From assembly GCF_037325665.1 (NCBI RefSeq), contig NC_090254.1:36918854-36982853 (forward strand): a stretch of DNA of 64,000 nt, given 5' to 3'. Below the pieces are notes generated by a model. That model did not search any database, was not told where the DNA came from, and was given only the letters and a program-made list of their open reading frames with translations. Origin of the DNA: Littorina saxatilis. Lineage: Eukaryota; Mollusca; Gastropoda; Littorinimorpha; Littorinidae. The position numbers were made by a program, and so were the translations under genes. Shown in pieces: positions 48,029 through 64,000 of this stretch; positions within the stretch are counted from its first letter, which is position 1; each line of letters begins with the position of its first letter.

Positions 48029-48161
48029 CTTCCACCTACGCAACAAACGTGTTTCAAAGTTCCCGCTTTGGCCAATCGCATCACTCGACACAAAACAGAA
48101 GTCGGCAATGTTGTTTCAAAAAAGCTAATTGGTCTGAAAACTATTTCCGCAAAGGGGAATA
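48029..48161. promoter_or_regulatory. Bidirectional CDCA3/USP5 promoter
   Basis: Short interval between the probable CDCA3 non-coding exon 1 (donor GGAAG/GTAAAG at 48029 on the minus strand) and the USP5 ATG. Reading the minus strand it has ATTGG (48072-48076), GCGGG (48062-48066), a spacer of four (GAAC if CGG is taken as the CDE core) and TTTGAA (48053-48058), the order of CCAAT, CDE and CHR in cell-cycle promoters. A second ATTGG is on the plus strand at 48128-48132. The transcription start sites are inferred. Confidence 0.6.
48053..48058 (-). promoter_or_regulatory. CDCA3: CHR-like element (TTTGAA) with adjacent CDE-like GCGGG
   Basis: TTTGAA on the CDCA3 strand, four bases after the CGG of GCGGGAAC. 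In mammals the CDE/CHR pair is bound by DREAM and B-MYB-MuvB and gives G2/M expression. A six-base motif alone is weak evidence; the spacing and the CCAAT box raise it. Confidence 0.5.
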
Positions 48162-62904
<14,743 letters not shown>

Positions 62905-62911
62905 GTAAGTA

Positions 62912-63358
62912 CAAGGAAACCTCCCTTTTAAAACCTTAAAAAACCGGCACGGTTGGCCTAGTGGTAAGGCGTCTGCCCCGTGATCGGGAGGTCGTGGGTT
63001 CGAACCCCGGCTGGGTCATACCTAAGACTTTAAAATTGGCAATCTAGTGGCTGCTCCGCCTGGCGTCTGGCATTATGGGGTAAGTGCTTGGACTGGTTGG
63101 TCGGGTGTCAGAATAATGTGACTGGGTGAGACACGAAGCCTGTGCTGCGACTTCTGTCTTGTGTGTGGCGCACGTTATATGTCAAAGCAGGACCGCCCTG
63201 ATATGGCCCTTCGCAAACAAACAAACAACAACAACAAAAACTTAAAAATCTGAGGAAACCGGGTCTTAAAAAGGAAGGAGTCCTAAAATGGGGGTACATT
63301 TACAGAGGGTATGAAGAAAGAGTCTGAGGAAACAGGATCTGAAAGGGAGAGTTCCACT
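62912..63358. mobile_element. F1 element hosting SINE-B copy 3
   Basis: GGAAACCTCCCTTTTAAAAC on the left, GAGAGTTCCACTGT on the right; SINE-B sits between. Confidence 0.7.
62944..63236 (+). mobile_element. SINE-B copy 3
   Basis: Full head (GGTTGGCCTAGTGGTAAGGC, GGTTCGAACCCC) and body, tail (CAAA)n. Confidence 0.9.
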
Positions 63359-63639
63359 GTGCAACATGCAGTTCCTTGTGTCTAGTGAATTACGTTGCAT
63401 TACATGGTAGTTCAAAATGTAGGGAAAGCGTAGTTTAGCGTCACAAATCAGAAAAGGGATTGTTGGGAAGAAGGATTGGGTAGGGGAACTAGGTGTCACA
63501 CATTGTCACACATTGTCACACACAAAAATGTTCTGTTACCCTAGCCTTTTGTTGATTTCTCACTGTTTCCTTGACAGTGTTTATTTTAGGACTTCGGTGT
63601 TGCGTGACTGCATGCTTCAGTGTCTGTCAGTGTCTGTGT

Positions 63640-63955
63640 GTTTTTGTAGGATTTGGTGCTTGCGTGTATGCAAGAGCACATAGCCTTGCAAAGTATGATT
63701 TATATAGCATTTTATTTTAGTTTCTTTTAGTGTTTTTTGTGTGTGTATCACTGCATGTTTGTAGGAGTTGGTGCTTGCGTGTTTGCAAGAGCACATAGCC
63801 TTGCAAAGTATGATTTATATAGCATTTTATTTTAGTTTCTTTTAGTGTTTTTGTGTGTGTATCACTGCATGTTTGTAGGAGTTGGTGCTTGCGTGTTTGC
63901 AAGGTCACAAAGCCTTGCGAAGTATGATTTATACGGCATTTTGATATTAGTTTCT
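63640..63955. repeat. Tandem repeat of about 125 bp, two to three copies
   Basis: Unit contains GGTGCTTGCGTGT, GCACATAGCCTTGCAAAGTA and TATTTTAGTTTCTTTTAGTG. USP5 intron 9. Confidence 0.85.
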
Positions 63956-64000
63956 TTTTGTGTTTTATCACTGAGAGGGTAGACAGTCCTTGATAATGCT

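Overview
The window is nuclear DNA of an animal, almost certainly a marine mollusc and most likely a caenogastropod snail (a periwinkle such as Littorina is plausible, but this is inferred from the repeat style only). Genes have many short exons with GT-AG introns, there are very long (CA)n, (GA)n, (TTC)n and (CAT)n microsatellites, a 200-N assembly gap (34007-34206), several tRNA-derived SINE families, and many short palindromic DNA transposons.

Five host genes can be assembled exon by exon with consistent splice phases. (1) 979-13868, minus strand: an SLC17-family (sialin/VGLUT-like) transporter, six internal exons; its 3' end lies left of the window and its first exon was not found. (2) 27948-30818, minus: complete TRAIP (RING E3 ligase), 4 exons, 466 aa. 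(3) 31575-41248, plus: complete PEX14 (peroxisomal import docking protein), 9 exons, 344 aa, with a polyA signal. (4) 42944-46990, minus: complete CDCA3 (mitotic regulator with a C-terminal KEN box), 3 coding exons, 234 aa. (5) 48162-62904, plus: the first nine exons of USP5 (deubiquitinase), running off the right edge just after the catalytic cysteine. TRAIP/PEX14 and CDCA3/USP5 are both head-to-head pairs; CDCA3 next to USP5 is also the human arrangement.

The rest is dominated by repeats. About eleven copies of a roughly 850-950 bp element (called Repeat A here) each carry a (TG)n tract at the same internal position. Other families are SINE-A with GAA tails, SINE-B, SINE-C and SINE-D, three palindromic MITE families (P1, P2, F1), and many nested insertions that can be read from duplicated target sites. 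Region 14.5-26 kb holds no recognisable host gene.

The most notable structures are: a 3.57 kb near-perfect foldback element (52795-56366) in a USP5 intron, with a 15-bp tandem array at its centre and two later insertions in only one arm; two independent cases (USP5 exon 8, SLC17 N-terminal exon) in which a 3' splice site plus the first part of an exon has been tandemly multiplied upstream of the real exon; and a CCAAT/CDE/CHR-like cell-cycle promoter between CDCA3 and USP5. Functional statements about families are from general knowledge; all coordinates and splice phases were read from the sequence by eye.
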